Source: a bacterium | Lineage (GTDB): Bacteria; Armatimonadota; Abditibacteriia; Abditibacteriales; Abditibacteriaceae | Assembly: GCA_004172935.1 (NCBI GenBank) | Contig: SDZD01000010.1 | Coordinates: forward strand, 98,589 to 162,588 | DNA: 64,000 nucleotides | Direction of reading: 5' to 3' | Shown: positions 26,405 through 35,444 of the stretch, piece after piece | Layout of the letters: every line of letters begins with the position of its first letter | How positions within the stretch are numbered: position 1 is the first letter of the stretch | Notes under the pieces: generated by a model | Database searches by the model: none | Told to the model about the DNA's origin: nothing | What the model saw: only the letters and a program-made list of their open reading frames with translations | Made by a program: the position numbers and the translations under genes

Positions 26405-27958
26405 TTAGTGACCACCAACGGTAGCCACACTGGGGATGTCAATAAGGTGAACGTTGATGAGCTTGTGTTCGGAGGTATTCTTGAAATGCTGGATGGCTTC
26501 AAGCACATCATAGTCGATGAAGTCCGATTTCGAGCCGTCGATGGTGACGTTGGAACGCTCAGGCACTTGGCTCAACTCAGCGACAAGGCTGGCCTTGTTG
26601 AGGAAGGTCACGTTCTGCGCCAGTTGGATGCGCAATGTGTCCGAATCCAGATGGGTGTGACGCTCCTTGAGGAAGGGCAATTTGTAGTGAGCTTTCAGTA
26701 CGAAGAAGATACCGATGGCGAGGCCAAACGCCACGCCGATCAAAAGGTCGGTTGCCAGCACGGCCACAATGGTTGAGGCAAAGGGGATGAACTGATCCCA
26801 GCCGAGTTTCCACTGCGATTTCCAAAGCACAGGCGTAGTCAACTTGAAGCCAACCACCAACAACACAGCCGCGAGAGCCGACAAAGGAATCAGATTAATC
26901 AGGCGTGCCAGAAAGAGAGCTGATACAAGCAGCAACACACCGTGAACGAAGCTAGAAACGCGGGTTCTGCCACCAGCACCAACGTTAGCCGAGCTACGCA
27001 CGATAACCGCTGTAAGAGGCAACCCACCAATAAGGCAGCACAGGATGTTACCGACGCCTTGTGCTTTCAGTTCCCGATTGGAAGGTGTATTGCGCTTGAG
27101 AGGATCGAGCTTATCCACAGCCTCGACGCTCAACAGCGTCTCAAGGCTGGCGATAATGGCGATGGTGATCGCCGTGATGTAGATGGCTTTGTTACCAAGC
27201 TGCGACCAGTCGGGGAACTTGAGTTCGCCAACGATTTGGCTTGGCGAGCTGAACACTGGAAGATTGACCAAATGTTCTTTGGCAACCATCAAACCGGGAG
27301 CAACCAACGAGAACAAAGCATTCAGGCCAACAGCCAGAAACACAACGACAAGAGCGCCGGGAACCAAATCGAAAGCCTTAATCTTTTTGCGGGCTGGCGT
27401 GTCCCATGCAATCAGGAACAACAGCGAGATAACGCCAATCAGGGTCGCACCAGGCGTGAGATATTTGAACGCCTGAAAAATTCCGAGGAAAGCTCCCAGA
27501 CCATGCTTCTCACCAAGGTCGGCTTCTCCAGGAACGCCGAGGAAGTGTGGGATTTGCTTGATAATCAGGGTCAAGCCGATAGCTGCCAACATACCGCGAA
27601 TAACGGATGATGGGAAATACATACCAATGATTCCGGCTTTGGCATATCCCAGCACGAGTTGCAAAATTCCGGCGATGAATCCGGCCAGCAAGAATGCCTC
27701 GAACGTTTTAAGTTCATAAATGGCTTCTGCGACAATGACCGTAAGGCCGGCGGCCGGGCCACTCACGCTGAGAGATGAACCACTCAACAGCGAAACGACC
27801 AGGCCACCAATGATACCCGTGATGATTCCTGAGAAAAGGGGCGCTCCTGATGCGAGCGAAATTCCCAGGCACAAAGGTAAGGCGACTAGAAATACAACCA
27901 AACCAGCAGGCAGGTCATTCTTCAAGTTCTGGCGATAGTAGCTAAGTGCGTCTTGCAT
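26405..27958 (-). CDS. SulP-family anion transporter with STAS domain
   Basis: A 517-residue SLC26/SulP transporter. About 11-13 helices cover residues 20-430, beginning LPAGLVVFLVALPLCLGISLASGAP and SLLSGSSLSVSGPAAGLTVIVAEAIYEL, which is the classic helix-1/helix-3 anion site. A reduced STAS domain follows (about 440-517) with VTIDGSKSDFIDYDVLEAI. SulP proteins carry sulfate or bicarbonate, by H+ or Na+ coupling. The sulfate island favours sulfate, but bicarbonate (BicA/DauA-like) cannot be ruled out. It is the last gene of the island, facing the porin. Confidence 0.91.
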   Translation of the reverse strand: MQDALSYYRQNLKNDLPAGLVVFLVALPLCLGISLASGAPLFSGIITGIIGGLVVSLLSGSSLSVSGPAAGLTVIVAEAIYELKTFEAFLLAGFIAGILQLVLGYAKAGIIGMYFPSSVIRGMLAAIGLTLIIKQIPHFLGVPGEADLGEKHGLGAFLGIFQAFKYLTPGATLIGVISLLFLIAWDTPARKKIKAFDLVPGALVVVFLAVGLNALFSLVAPGLMVAKEHLVNLPVFSSPSQIVGELKFPDWSQLGNKAIYITAITIAIIASLETLLSVEAVDKLDPLKRNTPSNRELKAQGVGNILCCLIGGLPLTAVIVRSSANVGAGGRTRVSSFVHGVLLLVSALFLARLINLIPLSALAAVLLVVGFKLTTPVLWKSQWKLGWDQFIPFASTIVAVLATDLLIGVAFGLAIGIFFVLKAHYKLPFLKERHTHLDSDTLRIQLAQNVTFLNKASLVAELSQVPERSNVTIDGSKSDFIDYDVLEAIQHFKNTSEHKLINVHLIDIPSVATVGGH

Positions 27959-28406
27959 TAGTTGTATGAGGCGTGAAGTTTCAGAGACTTCCCAGAATCT
28001 TTTACCCCAAATTGATTATAATAGACGCTACAAAATTTAGAATCTGTGAATGTTCCACAAATTTAGCACATCACCACTAAATTTTTGATATAACTATCCA
28101 TCTTTCACCGTATTTATATCCATATTAATCGTAAAAAAGTCGTTACAGAGCTTAAAATCTGCGTTCTTCGGCCCTTTTCGACGCCTATTCTGACTGGATT
28201 GAGAGGCTTCTAAACGTATAGAACTGCTTGCTCCTGTCGAGAAAACGCATTCACGCTTAAAATAAAAAACCTTTTATTTTTTCTATAAGATTTCTCTATT
28301 AATTTTCAACCGACTGAAACGGCATTTCAGCGCCCAAAAGCACAATTAGAGGGGTAAAAGTCGCAGGGAATTTTTCTTTAGCCCGTCTCCACTCTCTCAA
28401 CGTCCT
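27959..28406. other. 448-bp A/T-rich intergenic region between divergent genes
   Basis: It must hold promoters for sulP (minus) and the alkaline-phosphatase-like gene (plus). A small AT hairpin AAAATAAAA/TTTTATTTT with TTTTTTC lies near 28258-28283. I see no ORF or RNA gene. Confidence 0.55.
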
Positions 28407-29588
28407 ATGAAAGCCATGAAGCTTTCATTTGCTCCAGCAGTAGCTCTGGGTGTCATTTCGACTTTGCTTTTAGGCGCTCTGCCTCAAAAAGCGCGCGCTG
28501 CCTCAGGGACGGTAGTTATCGTCGCCGAGGGTCTATCGCCTCAGGTGCTTGAATTGAGTAAGAGCTACCTTCGCCGCGCCGATGAGGATGCCGAACTCAC
28601 CACCTCATTCGATTTCCTGAAACAGAACGCCAAAACCGCCACGGTAAGCGCCAATGCATTAGGCCAGCTGAGCGGGTTACTACAAAGCGCACACGATAAT
28701 GGCTACGCGACAGGGCTGGTCACAACGGGCGATGTCACCAAAATCGCGCCACTGTTCTACAAGCTCCAAGATGACGTAGCGGCGGGCCTAACCACCAAAG
28801 ATGCCCCCTATGAGTTCATAGCCGGGGGCGGGGCGGACAATCTGGTAGGCGCCGCCGACAAAATGGCGACCAACGACGATACATTCGTGGCTTCATCAAA
28901 TGGAATGTATGCCGAGTTGAAGGGGCGTGTATTGGTCGCCGAAGCCCCCGCCGACCTCAGCTACTCGCTCGACCGCAATCCCGCGCAAGAATCGGGCTTA
29001 AGCGAACTGGCGACAACAGCAATTGACACGCTCTCGTCCAATGAAAAGCCCTTCCTGTTGGTTATCCACGATTCTCTCATCGCAAAAGCCGTAAAAAGCC
29101 ATGACACCCCGGCCCTGTTCGAACAGTTCCGCGAGTTGAACACGGTTATCGGCGACACCATAATGCGGCGCGACGAGGATGCGAATTTAAAGGTGGCTGT
29201 ATTAATGACCGAGGCTTCGGTTATCCCAACTTTCACAACACAATCGCTCGACGAACAAAACGCCGCCTACTCCATCATCGCCCACTTGAACCAGTCGTTC
29301 ACCTTTGCCGGACAATCGCTTAAAGGAAAAACCGCCGAAGACATTACCGCCTTTATCGAACCCGAATCGGGCGAATACAGGGACTGGCGCCTCACAGCGG
29401 CAGACAAAACCAAGATCGCGAATGGGACGCTCGCCCCAGAAACTGCCTTGCGCGCCTTTTATGAGCCGACCCTGAAGTTGAACTATGCCGCGAAGCCCTC
29501 GGTGGCTTCTGCCTTTATAGTGGGCTTTGATGCGCCGGACGGATTGGTCGCGGCATTGAAGGCGTTGGCGACAACTCCAACAGCATAA
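28407..29588 (+). CDS. secreted alkaline-phosphatase-like protein lacking catalytic residues
   Basis: A 393-residue protein with a signal peptide (cleavage near ARA-ASG, residue ~32). It follows the order of the PhoA fold: a first beta-strand TVVIVAEGLSP, then GYATGLVTTGDVTKIAP (99-115, PhoA-like GYATGLVTTARVTHATPA), a FIAGGG strand (near 137-142), TTAIDTLSSNEKPFLLVIHDS (PhoA-like MTxKAIDxLSKNxxGFFLMVEGS) and AVLMTEAS (PhoA-like TADH). Metal ligands are lost: GDG has become AEG, the Glu and Asp of VEGSxID are gone, and ADH has become EAS. It is therefore predicted to be a pseudo-phosphatase, perhaps a periplasmic binding or regulatory protein. Single gene, with long promoter region. Confidence 0.68.
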   Translation: MKAMKLSFAPAVALGVISTLLLGALPQKARAASGTVVIVAEGLSPQVLELSKSYLRRADEDAELTTSFDFLKQNAKTATVSANALGQLSGLLQSAHDNGYATGLVTTGDVTKIAPLFYKLQDDVAAGLTTKDAPYEFIAGGGADNLVGAADKMATNDDTFVASSNGMYAELKGRVLVAEAPADLSYSLDRNPAQESGLSELATTAIDTLSSNEKPFLLVIHDSLIAKAVKSHDTPALFEQFRELNTVIGDTIMRRDEDANLKVAVLMTEASVIPTFTTQSLDEQNAAYSIIAHLNQSFTFAGQSLKGKTAEDITAFIEPESGEYRDWRLTAADKTKIANGTLAPETALRAFYEPTLKLNYAAKPSVASAFIVGFDAPDGLVAALKALATTPTA

Positions 29589-29788
29589 TCCATAATTGAG
29601 GAACATCACCCTTCAATCATCGTAAGGACTTGGGTTGTAAAAAGCTGTGGCATTTTCCACGAGAAATACGGGAATTTGTATCAGAGATTGTTATGAGTCT
29701 TTCGTTTGGGTTGCCAGAAGTGGCCCAACACGTCAAAATATAAAGGCCACTTTTTCAGTTGCTTTTGGAGTAGGAAAACAAAGAGATC

Positions 29789-30070
29789 ATGGTTCGCATC
29801 CGTCTGCGCCGCATGGGCGCTAAAAATAACCCAACTTATCGCATCGTAGTCGCCGATGTGCGCGCTCCGCGCGATGGCGATTTCATCGACAGCATCGGCC
29901 ACTATTTGCCGACACGTAACCCACACGTCCTCGAAATCAACGAGGAGAAAGCCCGCGACTGGATTCGCAAAGGCGCCCAGCCTTCCGACACCGCCGCCGC
30001 GTTGCTCCGTCAAAAAGGCATTCTGACCAGCGAAGGCAAACTCGCCCAGCCAGTCGAAGCCGCCGTCTAA
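29789..30070 (+). CDS. rpsP: 30S ribosomal protein S16
   Basis: A 93-residue S16: the start [23 protein letters not shown] is diagnostic, followed by [12 protein letters not shown] and a Lys/Gln-rich C-terminus. It binds 16S rRNA in the body of the small subunit. An upstream GGAG lies in reach of the ATG. It begins the rpsP-khpA-rimM group. The 200-bp stretch before it likely carries the promoter. Confidence 0.97.
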   Translation: MVRIRLRRMGAKNNPTYRIVVADVRAPRDGDFIDSIGHYLPTRNPHVLEINEEKARDWIRKGAQPSDTAAALLRQKGILTSEGKLAQPVEAAV

Positions 30071-30169
30071 ACTCAAGAGGTTGGAACAAAAAGAGCGAAC
30101 AGACTTTTGGCGTTCCAACCTTTCGCTTTTTGAGTTTCCGTCCGTCTATTTCTTCATCTACTTTAACTC

Positions 30170-30511
30170 ATGGACGCTTCATCTTCACTTTCAAATGGCG
30201 AAACCCCCAAATTGCCCGTCGAGGCGGGCGTTGAGGATCGCCTCATCGAACTTGTCGGCTATCTCGTGCAGGGTGTTGTAACACGCCCTCAGGATGTCGA
30301 AGTCGAGGAGTTCTACGATCAGACCGGTACGGTCTATGGTGTGCGCGTTCATCCCGACGACATTGGTCGTATCATCGGACGCGAGGGGCGCGTTGCTAAC
30401 GCCTTGCGTCACGTCGTGAAAGCGGCGGCCCTCAAAGCCGGTACACACGTCACCGTCGAAATCCTGACCGAAGAAGACCCCGAAGAAGTCGCTGGCGACA
30501 CCCCGCAATAA
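30170..30511 (+). CDS. khpA: KH-domain RNA-binding protein KhpA
   Basis: A 113-residue single-KH protein (KhpA/YlqC). The fold has LVGYLVQGVVTRPQDVEVEE and the GxxG-like loop GRIIGREGRVANALRHVV, followed by a short acidic tail. KhpA (with KhpB) binds RNA and affects cell division and ribosome/sRNA functions in Gram-positive bacteria. The conserved gene order rpsP-khpA-rimM supports the assignment. The N-terminus has about 15 extra polar residues. Confidence 0.93.
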   Translation: MDASSSLSNGETPKLPVEAGVEDRLIELVGYLVQGVVTRPQDVEVEEFYDQTGTVYGVRVHPDDIGRIIGREGRVANALRHVVKAAALKAGTHVTVEILTEEDPEEVAGDTPQ

Positions 30512-30538
30512 CGCCGCTTCCGAGCGAGACTTTTTCAT

Positions 30539-30568
30539 ACCCGGCGAATATTATTCGCCGGGTTTTTC
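30539..30568 (+). terminator. terminator after khpA
   Basis: ACCCGGCGAA (30539-30548) pairs perfectly with TTCGCCGGGT (30554-30563), followed by TTTTC. rimM probably needs its own promoter or read-through. Confidence 0.9.
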
Positions 30569-30648
30569 TTCGCCCTCCAACCTCTGGGTTCGTCATTCCC
30601 TCCACGAAGCGGGCGAGGCCCGCGTGTTAACTCTAAGCTACATTTATC

Positions 30649-31167
30649 ATGGCAGACACCAATTATCCGCCGGAAACCTGGGACGTACTCGTCGGGCGCG
30701 TCAAAGATCGCTGGGATAGGGCGCTGGTTCGCATCGTCCCCTTCTCCGATGTCCCCAAGCGTTTCGGGAAAGGCGCGCAAATTTGCCTCGTCAAAGGCGA
30801 CAACCGCGAACTCTTCACCATTGAGTTCTCCAATTATAAAGCCGGGTACTTCGTGTGTGGCCTCGGCCTCACTTCGAGCGAACAAGCCGACGCGCTCATT
30901 GGCTCCGAGGTATTTGTCCACCGCTCAATGCGCCCCGCGCTCCCCAACGGCCAGTTGTACCCCGATGAGTACATCGGAATGCAAATCGAAACAGAAGGAG
31001 GCGAATCACTCGGCGAAATCGAGGAAGTTCTGGAAACACCGCGCCACGAGGTATTCGTGACTCCACAGGTTATGGTGCCCGACGTAGCCGAGTTCGTCGT
31101 ATCAGTGAATAAAGAAGCCGGCAAAGTCATCGTGCGCGATGTAGCCGGCCTACGCCCCATCGAATAG
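30649..31167 (+). CDS. rimM: ribosome maturation factor RimM
   Basis: A 172-residue RimM: the N-terminal domain begins WDVLVGRVKDRWDRALVRIVP and carries the GLTSSEQADALIGSEVFVHRS segment; the C-terminal PRC-barrel starts LYPDEYIGMQIETEGGESLGEI and ends VIVRDVAGLRPIE. RimM helps fold the 3' domain of 16S rRNA with S19. Unlike the common rpsP-rimM-trmD-rplS order, trmD lies 2 kb further on, beyond an inverted repeat and three genes. Confidence 0.93.
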   Translation: MADTNYPPETWDVLVGRVKDRWDRALVRIVPFSDVPKRFGKGAQICLVKGDNRELFTIEFSNYKAGYFVCGLGLTSSEQADALIGSEVFVHRSMRPALPNGQLYPDEYIGMQIETEGGESLGEIEEVLETPRHEVFVTPQVMVPDVAEFVVSVNKEAGKVIVRDVAGLRPIE

Positions 31168-31177
31168 GAAAGCTGAC

Positions 31178-31334
31178 GCGGCCCTCACCCGGCCTTTGGC
31201 CACCCTCTCCCGCAAGCGGTAGAGGGACGAACTGATACAATCAGGATTAGTTACTAGTGAATTAAGCTCGTCAGTAACGGGCGGTCCCTCTACCGCTTGC
31301 GGGAGAGGGTGGCCAAAGGCCGGGTGAGGGCCGC
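31178..31334. repeat. perfect 50-bp inverted repeat, 157-bp fold-back element
   Basis: Arms 31178-31227 and 31285-31334 are exact reverse complements over 50 bp, with a 57-bp spacer holding no ORF. The arms contain CTCTCCCGCAAGCGGTAGAG. A partial, diverged copy (CCACCCTACCTCTCCCACTTGCGGG region) lies at about 63581-63615, so it belongs to a dispersed repeat family. It sits just after the rimM stop. Confidence 0.92.
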
Positions 31335-31358
31335 CAGAGGCAAAAGCTTCGGCCTTTA

Positions 31359-32021
31359 TTAACCAGCAGCAACCGGAGGCTCGGCGACTGCCGGAGCCAC
31401 AGGGGCAGCAGGTTCAGCGGCTGGTGGTTGCAATGGTGGCAGAGCTATCGGTGTGTCCCCCATGCCCAAATTGGTGAAGGCATTCATGAGGTTTCCGAGT
31501 ACGCCGCCAACGGCAGCGGAGTCGTCACTGATGATGCCAGCCAGCGACAGAAAGGCTTTGAGGCGTGGTTTGTGGGAGAAGTCAATTTTCTTATCGAGTT
31601 CCTCGATTTGCTTGGTGCGGGTCTCCGCTGCGTCATCTTGGGCAAAGCGCAGGTTATCGAGAGCGATTTGCATCTCGGCGTCATCCTTTTTACCCATCAA
31701 TCCTAAAGCGACGATGCGGTGTTTCTCGCGAACATCAGCCAAAGTCTTTTCGCGCTCTTTGACACTGGCAACGATTACGCTTTGTACCGTTGGTTCGAGG
31801 CCAAGGAATGCCATTGCACCGCGCAGCGTTTGCTCGGTCATCGTCTGCATGGCATCGCGGCGCTGAGCGCCCGTCATGCGTTGCCAGGCGGCACCGCCCG
31901 GCTCCTGCACAGGTGGGTTAACGCCCTTAGGAGCAGCATCGGGATCGGGTTGGGCGTGTGCGAGAGTCCCCAGCGCCAAAACCGAACACAGAACCGGAAG
32001 AAAAAGGAACGAACGTTTCAT
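31359..32021 (-). CDS. secreted hypothetical protein with helical core and Pro/Ala tail
   Basis: From the ATG at 32021 the product has 220 residues: a signal peptide MKRSFLFLPVLCSVLALGTLAHA, a helical, charged core (about 60-165) with KEREKTLADVREKHR and TRTKQIEELDKKIDF, and a Pro/Ala-rich tail. Helical periplasmic proteins of this type include CpxP/Spy-like chaperones, but the LTxxQ motifs of that family are not clear, so I call no function. Opposite in direction to the ribosomal genes around it; its start is 91 bp from the TSUP gene. Confidence 0.65.
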   Translation of the reverse strand: MKRSFLFLPVLCSVLALGTLAHAQPDPDAAPKGVNPPVQEPGGAAWQRMTGAQRRDAMQTMTEQTLRGAMAFLGLEPTVQSVIVASVKEREKTLADVREKHRIVALGLMGKKDDAEMQIALDNLRFAQDDAAETRTKQIEELDKKIDFSHKPRLKAFLSLAGIISDDSAAVGGVLGNLMNAFTNLGMGDTPIALPPLQPPAAEPAAPVAPAVAEPPVAAG

Positions 32022-32111
32022 GGCAATTCGCTGAATTCGCATGACAACAAGAAGCACGATTTCAGGCAAAGACCATTATTTTTTTAACAGCTATTTTTGC
32101 TCATCCCCTAA

Positions 32112-32558
32112 TTGCGTAAAAATGAACGTGTGTATTTCAAGTTTTTGCTGACCGGATTAGTTGCTGGTATCGCGGCAGGATTTTTTGGCATCGGCGGCGG
32201 CCTAGTCATTGTCCCCGCACTGGTGTATTTCGCGGGATTTTCCCAGCACAAAGCCACCGGAACTTCGCTCGCCATCCTGCTCCCACCGCTAGGTATCGGC
32301 GCCGTGTACGAATATGCGAAAAAAGGCAACGTCGACTGGACAGCAGCAACCATCATCGCTGTGCTACTGGCATTTGGCGCGTGGTTCGGCGGTAAATATG
32401 CCAACCAACTAAAAGGCCCTACCCTGCAACTGGCATTCGGTATCTTCGCCGTCGTAATGGGAAGCTACACAATCTACACCTCAGTATTGAAACTAAAAAC
32501 GCCCCCGGCGCCTCCTGCTATCGTCGAGACAGCGCCACCACTGGCCAAACCCAAATAA
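32112..32558 (+). CDS. half-size TSUP (TauE/SafE) permease
   Basis: A ~148-residue protein with four helices. The motif GLVAGIAAGFFGIGGGLVIVPAL followed by HKATGTSLAIL is the core of one TauE/SafE repeat. Full-length family members are about 250 residues with two such repeats, so this half-size form would have to dimerise. The family exports sulfite, sulfoacetate or related anions. No ATG is in frame at the start: a TTG at 32112 or the GTG at 32130 must serve. The C-terminus is polar and Pro-rich. Confidence 0.83.
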   Translation: MRKNERVYFKFLLTGLVAGIAAGFFGIGGGLVIVPALVYFAGFSQHKATGTSLAILLPPLGIGAVYEYAKKGNVDWTAATIIAVLLAFGAWFGGKYANQLKGPTLQLAFGIFAVVMGSYTIYTSVLKLKTPPAPPAIVETAPPLAKPK

Positions 32559-32585
32559 GACCTCGGCGCCAACGTACAGGCAAAT

Positions 32586-33032
32586 TCAGTTGTAAATGTA
32601 GTTGATGCTTTCGTCTTTCGTTGGCCCGAACACTGTCCAACTCAACATCAAACGCTCCCCCTCAACGAAAAGAGAAGCCGAATAATTGTCCTGACGGCAA
32701 AGATGAGGTTCGACATCGCGCCACTCATACGGCGACAGAGGCGCGAGTTGGAACAGAAATACGGGCTGCTTTTCGCCAAAGCGCAGATGCTCCAAAGTAA
32801 TCTGCTCGGCGCATTGAGTCCAGCGGAAGGTGTTGGTAAACCGGATTTCGCGCCCGCCATTTTGCCTCCACCGCCCGCTTTCCTTCCAAATCAATACTCC
32901 CTCCTGCGGGTCGGAAACTTCAACTTCTCCTGTCCCAACGCCATTCCAACCGCTCCCAGTACGCGATTGCGACTCGAAATTCAAAGTTCTAACAGTAAGA
33001 AGTCGCGGCCAAAGTTCGTCGAAGGGGTTCAT
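32586..33032 (-). CDS. DUF6314-like protein
   Basis: A 148-residue protein with no signal peptide. It begins MNPFDELWPRLLTVRTLNFE, has a middle strand pair EGVLIWKESGRWRQ, the segment VEPHLCRQDNYSASL and ends WTVFGPTKDESINYIYN. The HLCxxDxY and GPxKDxxIxxxY features resemble DUF6314 proteins, which are small and of unknown function. Convergent with the TSUP gene and divergent from trmD. Confidence 0.65.
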   Translation of the reverse strand: MNPFDELWPRLLTVRTLNFESQSRTGSGWNGVGTGEVEVSDPQEGVLIWKESGRWRQNGGREIRFTNTFRWTQCAEQITLEHLRFGEKQPVFLFQLAPLSPYEWRDVEPHLCRQDNYSASLFVEGERLMLSWTVFGPTKDESINYIYN

Positions 33033-33127
33033 AGAACGGAGATAGTTTGTAAGAAACTAGTGGCCTTACACCCAATCGTAAAGTGAGCCTCTGCCCTCAT
33101 AAAATCCGTGTTCGCTAAATTTTGTTC

Positions 33128-33973
33128 ATGCGCTTTGATATTTTCACTCTTTTCCCCGACTATTTTTCCGGGCCACTCTCCACTTCGATATTGAAACGGG
33201 CGCGAGAAGCCAATTTAATTCAGGTCGAATTGCACGATATTCGCGATGCAACCACCGATAAATGGCGTGTTGTGGACGATGCGCCCTTCGGTGGCGGCGC
33301 CGGAATGGTATTAAAACCAGAAATCGTGGCGAAGAGCCTCGAGAATGTGCTAAATTTTAACGTTGGCGTTTCGGCGCCGCCCTGTCCGGTCGTCTACTTG
33401 ACTCCACAGGGACGTACCTTAAACCAATCTTTAGTTGAAGAACTCGCGACCCACTCGCGGTTAGCACTTCTATGTGGACATTACGAGGGAATCGACGAAC
33501 GAGTCATCGAAGCGGTGCAACCGCTCGAAGTTTCGCTTGGCGATTTCGTTTTGACCGGAGGCGAAGGCGCTGCTGCCATTCTTATTGAAGCGGTCGCGCG
33601 GTTCGTACCGGGAGTGCTTGGCAACGAGAACTCAGCGAGTGGCGATTCATTCGCAACTGGCCTACTTGAGGCGCCGCATTATACGCGGCCCGCGAGTTGG
33701 CGGGGTCGCGATATACCGGAGATGCTGCTGTCGGGGCATCACGCAAATATTGAAGCGTGGCGACTCGAAGAGGCGCTTCGCCGAACGAAAGCGAGAAGGC
33801 CCGATTTGCTTGAGGCGTGGCAACACCGCCCTATGAGCAAACGGGAGCGAAAGATTTGGGACAAAGTGCAAAGTGAGCGACAACCGGAACTTGCGCCGCA
33901 AATGGACACCATGCCAATTGCGAGCAAACCGGGGGCGCCGGAAAACATTGACGAGGAGAACACAGAGAAATGA
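33128..33973 (+). CDS. trmD: tRNA (guanine37-N1)-methyltransferase
   Basis: A 281-residue TrmD from the ATG at 33128 (TTG at 33122 is less likely). Diagnostic segments are [25 protein letters not shown] at 50-61 and the trefoil-knot SAM site [13 protein letters not shown] near 115-126, with [11 protein letters not shown]. It methylates G37 in tRNAs for Leu, Pro and Arg to prevent frameshifting. About 25 residues beyond the usual end are acidic. Its stop overlaps the rplS start (ATGA). Confidence 0.95.
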   Translation: MRFDIFTLFPDYFSGPLSTSILKRAREANLIQVELHDIRDATTDKWRVVDDAPFGGGAGMVLKPEIVAKSLENVLNFNVGVSAPPCPVVYLTPQGRTLNQSLVEELATHSRLALLCGHYEGIDERVIEAVQPLEVSLGDFVLTGGEGAAAILIEAVARFVPGVLGNENSASGDSFATGLLEAPHYTRPASWRGRDIPEMLLSGHHANIEAWRLEEALRRTKARRPDLLEAWQHRPMSKRERKIWDKVQSERQPELAPQMDTMPIASKPGAPENIDEENTEK

Positions 33974-34359
33974 ATCAAGATCTCATCCGCTCGGTTGAAG
34001 CGAAGCATTTGAAATCAGATACGCCCGACTTTGGGCCAGGAGATACGCTGCGCGTATCTGTTAAAGTTGTCGAAGGCAGCCGCGAGCGCGTTCAGGCGTT
34101 CGAGGGCACCTGCATCGCACGTGACGGCGCTGGCACCAGCGAATCCTTCACCGTCCGCCGCATCGCGTCGGGCGTGGGCGTCGAAAGGACGTTCCCGCTG
34201 CACTCGCCCCGCGTGGACAAAATTGAAGTCCGCCGCAAGGGCAAAGTGCGTCGCGCCAAGCTGTACTACTTGCGCGATCGCGTGGGTTCGAAGGCCATCC
34301 GTATCAAAGAGAAGCCAACAGCTCGTCCCGTCAAGGGCGCTGCCAAAGTAGCTGCATAA
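33970..34359 (+). CDS. rplS: 50S ribosomal protein L19
   Basis: A 129-residue L19: [30 protein letters not shown] and [13 protein letters not shown] are signature segments, then [24 protein letters not shown]. It sits at the subunit interface. The ATG overlaps the trmD stop, so translation is coupled. A Lys/Ala tail is slightly longer than usual. Followed by two hairpins. Confidence 0.97.
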   Translation: MNQDLIRSVEAKHLKSDTPDFGPGDTLRVSVKVVEGSRERVQAFEGTCIARDGAGTSESFTVRRIASGVGVERTFPLHSPRVDKIEVRRKGKVRRAKLYYLRDRVGSKAIRIKEKPTARPVKGAAKVAA

Positions 34360-34364
34360 TAAGT

Positions 34365-34421
34365 TGTCCTGCACAAGCAGGACAGCGCCTTAAAGGGACA
34401 CGGTTTTCGTGTCCCTTTTTT
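34365..34421 (+). terminator. double hairpin terminator after rplS
   Basis: A first hairpin TGTCCTGC/GCAGGACA (34365-34384) is followed by AAAGGGACACG/CGTGTCCCTTT (34392-34418) with a T-run. Confidence 0.92.
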
Positions 34422-34619
34422 GTTGCCTACCCACTGTCCAGCCGCGCGCAGCGCCCTGCTATGTTCGCGAAGGTGAACAGTTGTTGCGGAGCGACTTATA
34501 GCCCCGAATTTATTCGGGGAAAATAGCTGAATTGAGAGTTCATCCAGTAGACGCATTCACTACTTTGGAGACGGAGGCGAGGTTATTGGAACGTTCGAGG
34601 TCTAGGACAATCCAACATA

Positions 34620-35396
34620 ATGCTCGTGTTCTCTTCTTTCTGGTTTCACCTTCTGGTGGTGGCGTCGTTGCTGGCCGCACGTTATGTGTTGACCGTCCGC
34701 TTGAAACCCTCGTCCGAGGCCATGCGCGTACGCATCAACGATGCTCGCGAAACCTGCGACTCGGTTTCGGTGACGCTCTTCGCCCTCTTCTTTTTGATTC
34801 AGCCGTTCGTGGCCCAAGCCTATTGGATTCCAACCGGCTCGATGGAAAATTCGTTGCCCATCAACACACGCATTCTGGCCTCACCGCTGGCCCCCAAGGT
34901 AGTCCCAGTTCGCTCTGGTGAAGTGCTCGTCTTTAATGCACCAACCAAAGCCCTTCAACTATCGAACGGACAGGAAGGCGAGGTATGGGTGAAGCGCTGC
35001 ATTGGAACTCCCGGTCAGGTCATCGAAATCAAGAAGAACGTGCTATGGCGCGACGGCAAAATTGTCGCTGAACCGTATGCCATCTGGTCGAGTCCTGGTG
35101 CATTCCCTATCACCTACGATATGAAACTCGTAGGTAACGCGGTTTACTCGCGCGTCTACGATTCGATGGGTATAGCAGGACTATGGACTCAGGCCGAAGT
35201 TATGGCACCCGATCAGAACGCGATTACGGCAGCGGCTTCCGGGCCAGTGCCTTCAAATAAGTTTTTGATGCTCGGCGACCATCGCAACGCCTCGCTCGAC
35301 GGACATGTGTGGGGATTCCTCAATAAGGATGCGATCGTGGGCCGCGCCTTCGTTTCTTTTTGGCCTCCGCGCCAAATCGGCACCATCGGGCGCTAG
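34620..35396 (+). CDS. lepB: signal peptidase I, copy 1
   Basis: A 258-residue type I signal peptidase. Two N-terminal helices (about 5-22 and 48-68), catalytic Ser74 in PTGSMEN, catalytic Lys125 in WVKRCIGTPG, and box E GDHRNASLDGHVWG. It removes signal peptides at the outer face of the inner membrane. Only 3 bp separate its stop from the earliest possible start of copy 2, so the two are co-transcribed. A small hairpin (CCCCGAA/TTCGGGG near 34502) precedes it. Confidence 0.93.
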   Translation: MLVFSSFWFHLLVVASLLAARYVLTVRLKPSSEAMRVRINDARETCDSVSVTLFALFFLIQPFVAQAYWIPTGSMENSLPINTRILASPLAPKVVPVRSGEVLVFNAPTKALQLSNGQEGEVWVKRCIGTPGQVIEIKKNVLWRDGKIVAEPYAIWSSPGAFPITYDMKLVGNAVYSRVYDSMGIAGLWTQAEVMAPDQNAITAAASGPVPSNKFLMLGDHRNASLDGHVWGFLNKDAIVGRAFVSFWPPRQIGTIGR

Positions 35397-35444
35397 TGTT
35401 TGGGCGACAACTTCCCGACACAGAGTAAAATTTTAAAGTCAATC

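Noticed and set aside
31178..31334. Reading the 50-bp inverted repeat as a simple terminator of rimM
   Set aside because: Arms far longer than needed, a 57-bp spacer and a related copy elsewhere point to a repeat element, though it may end transcription too.
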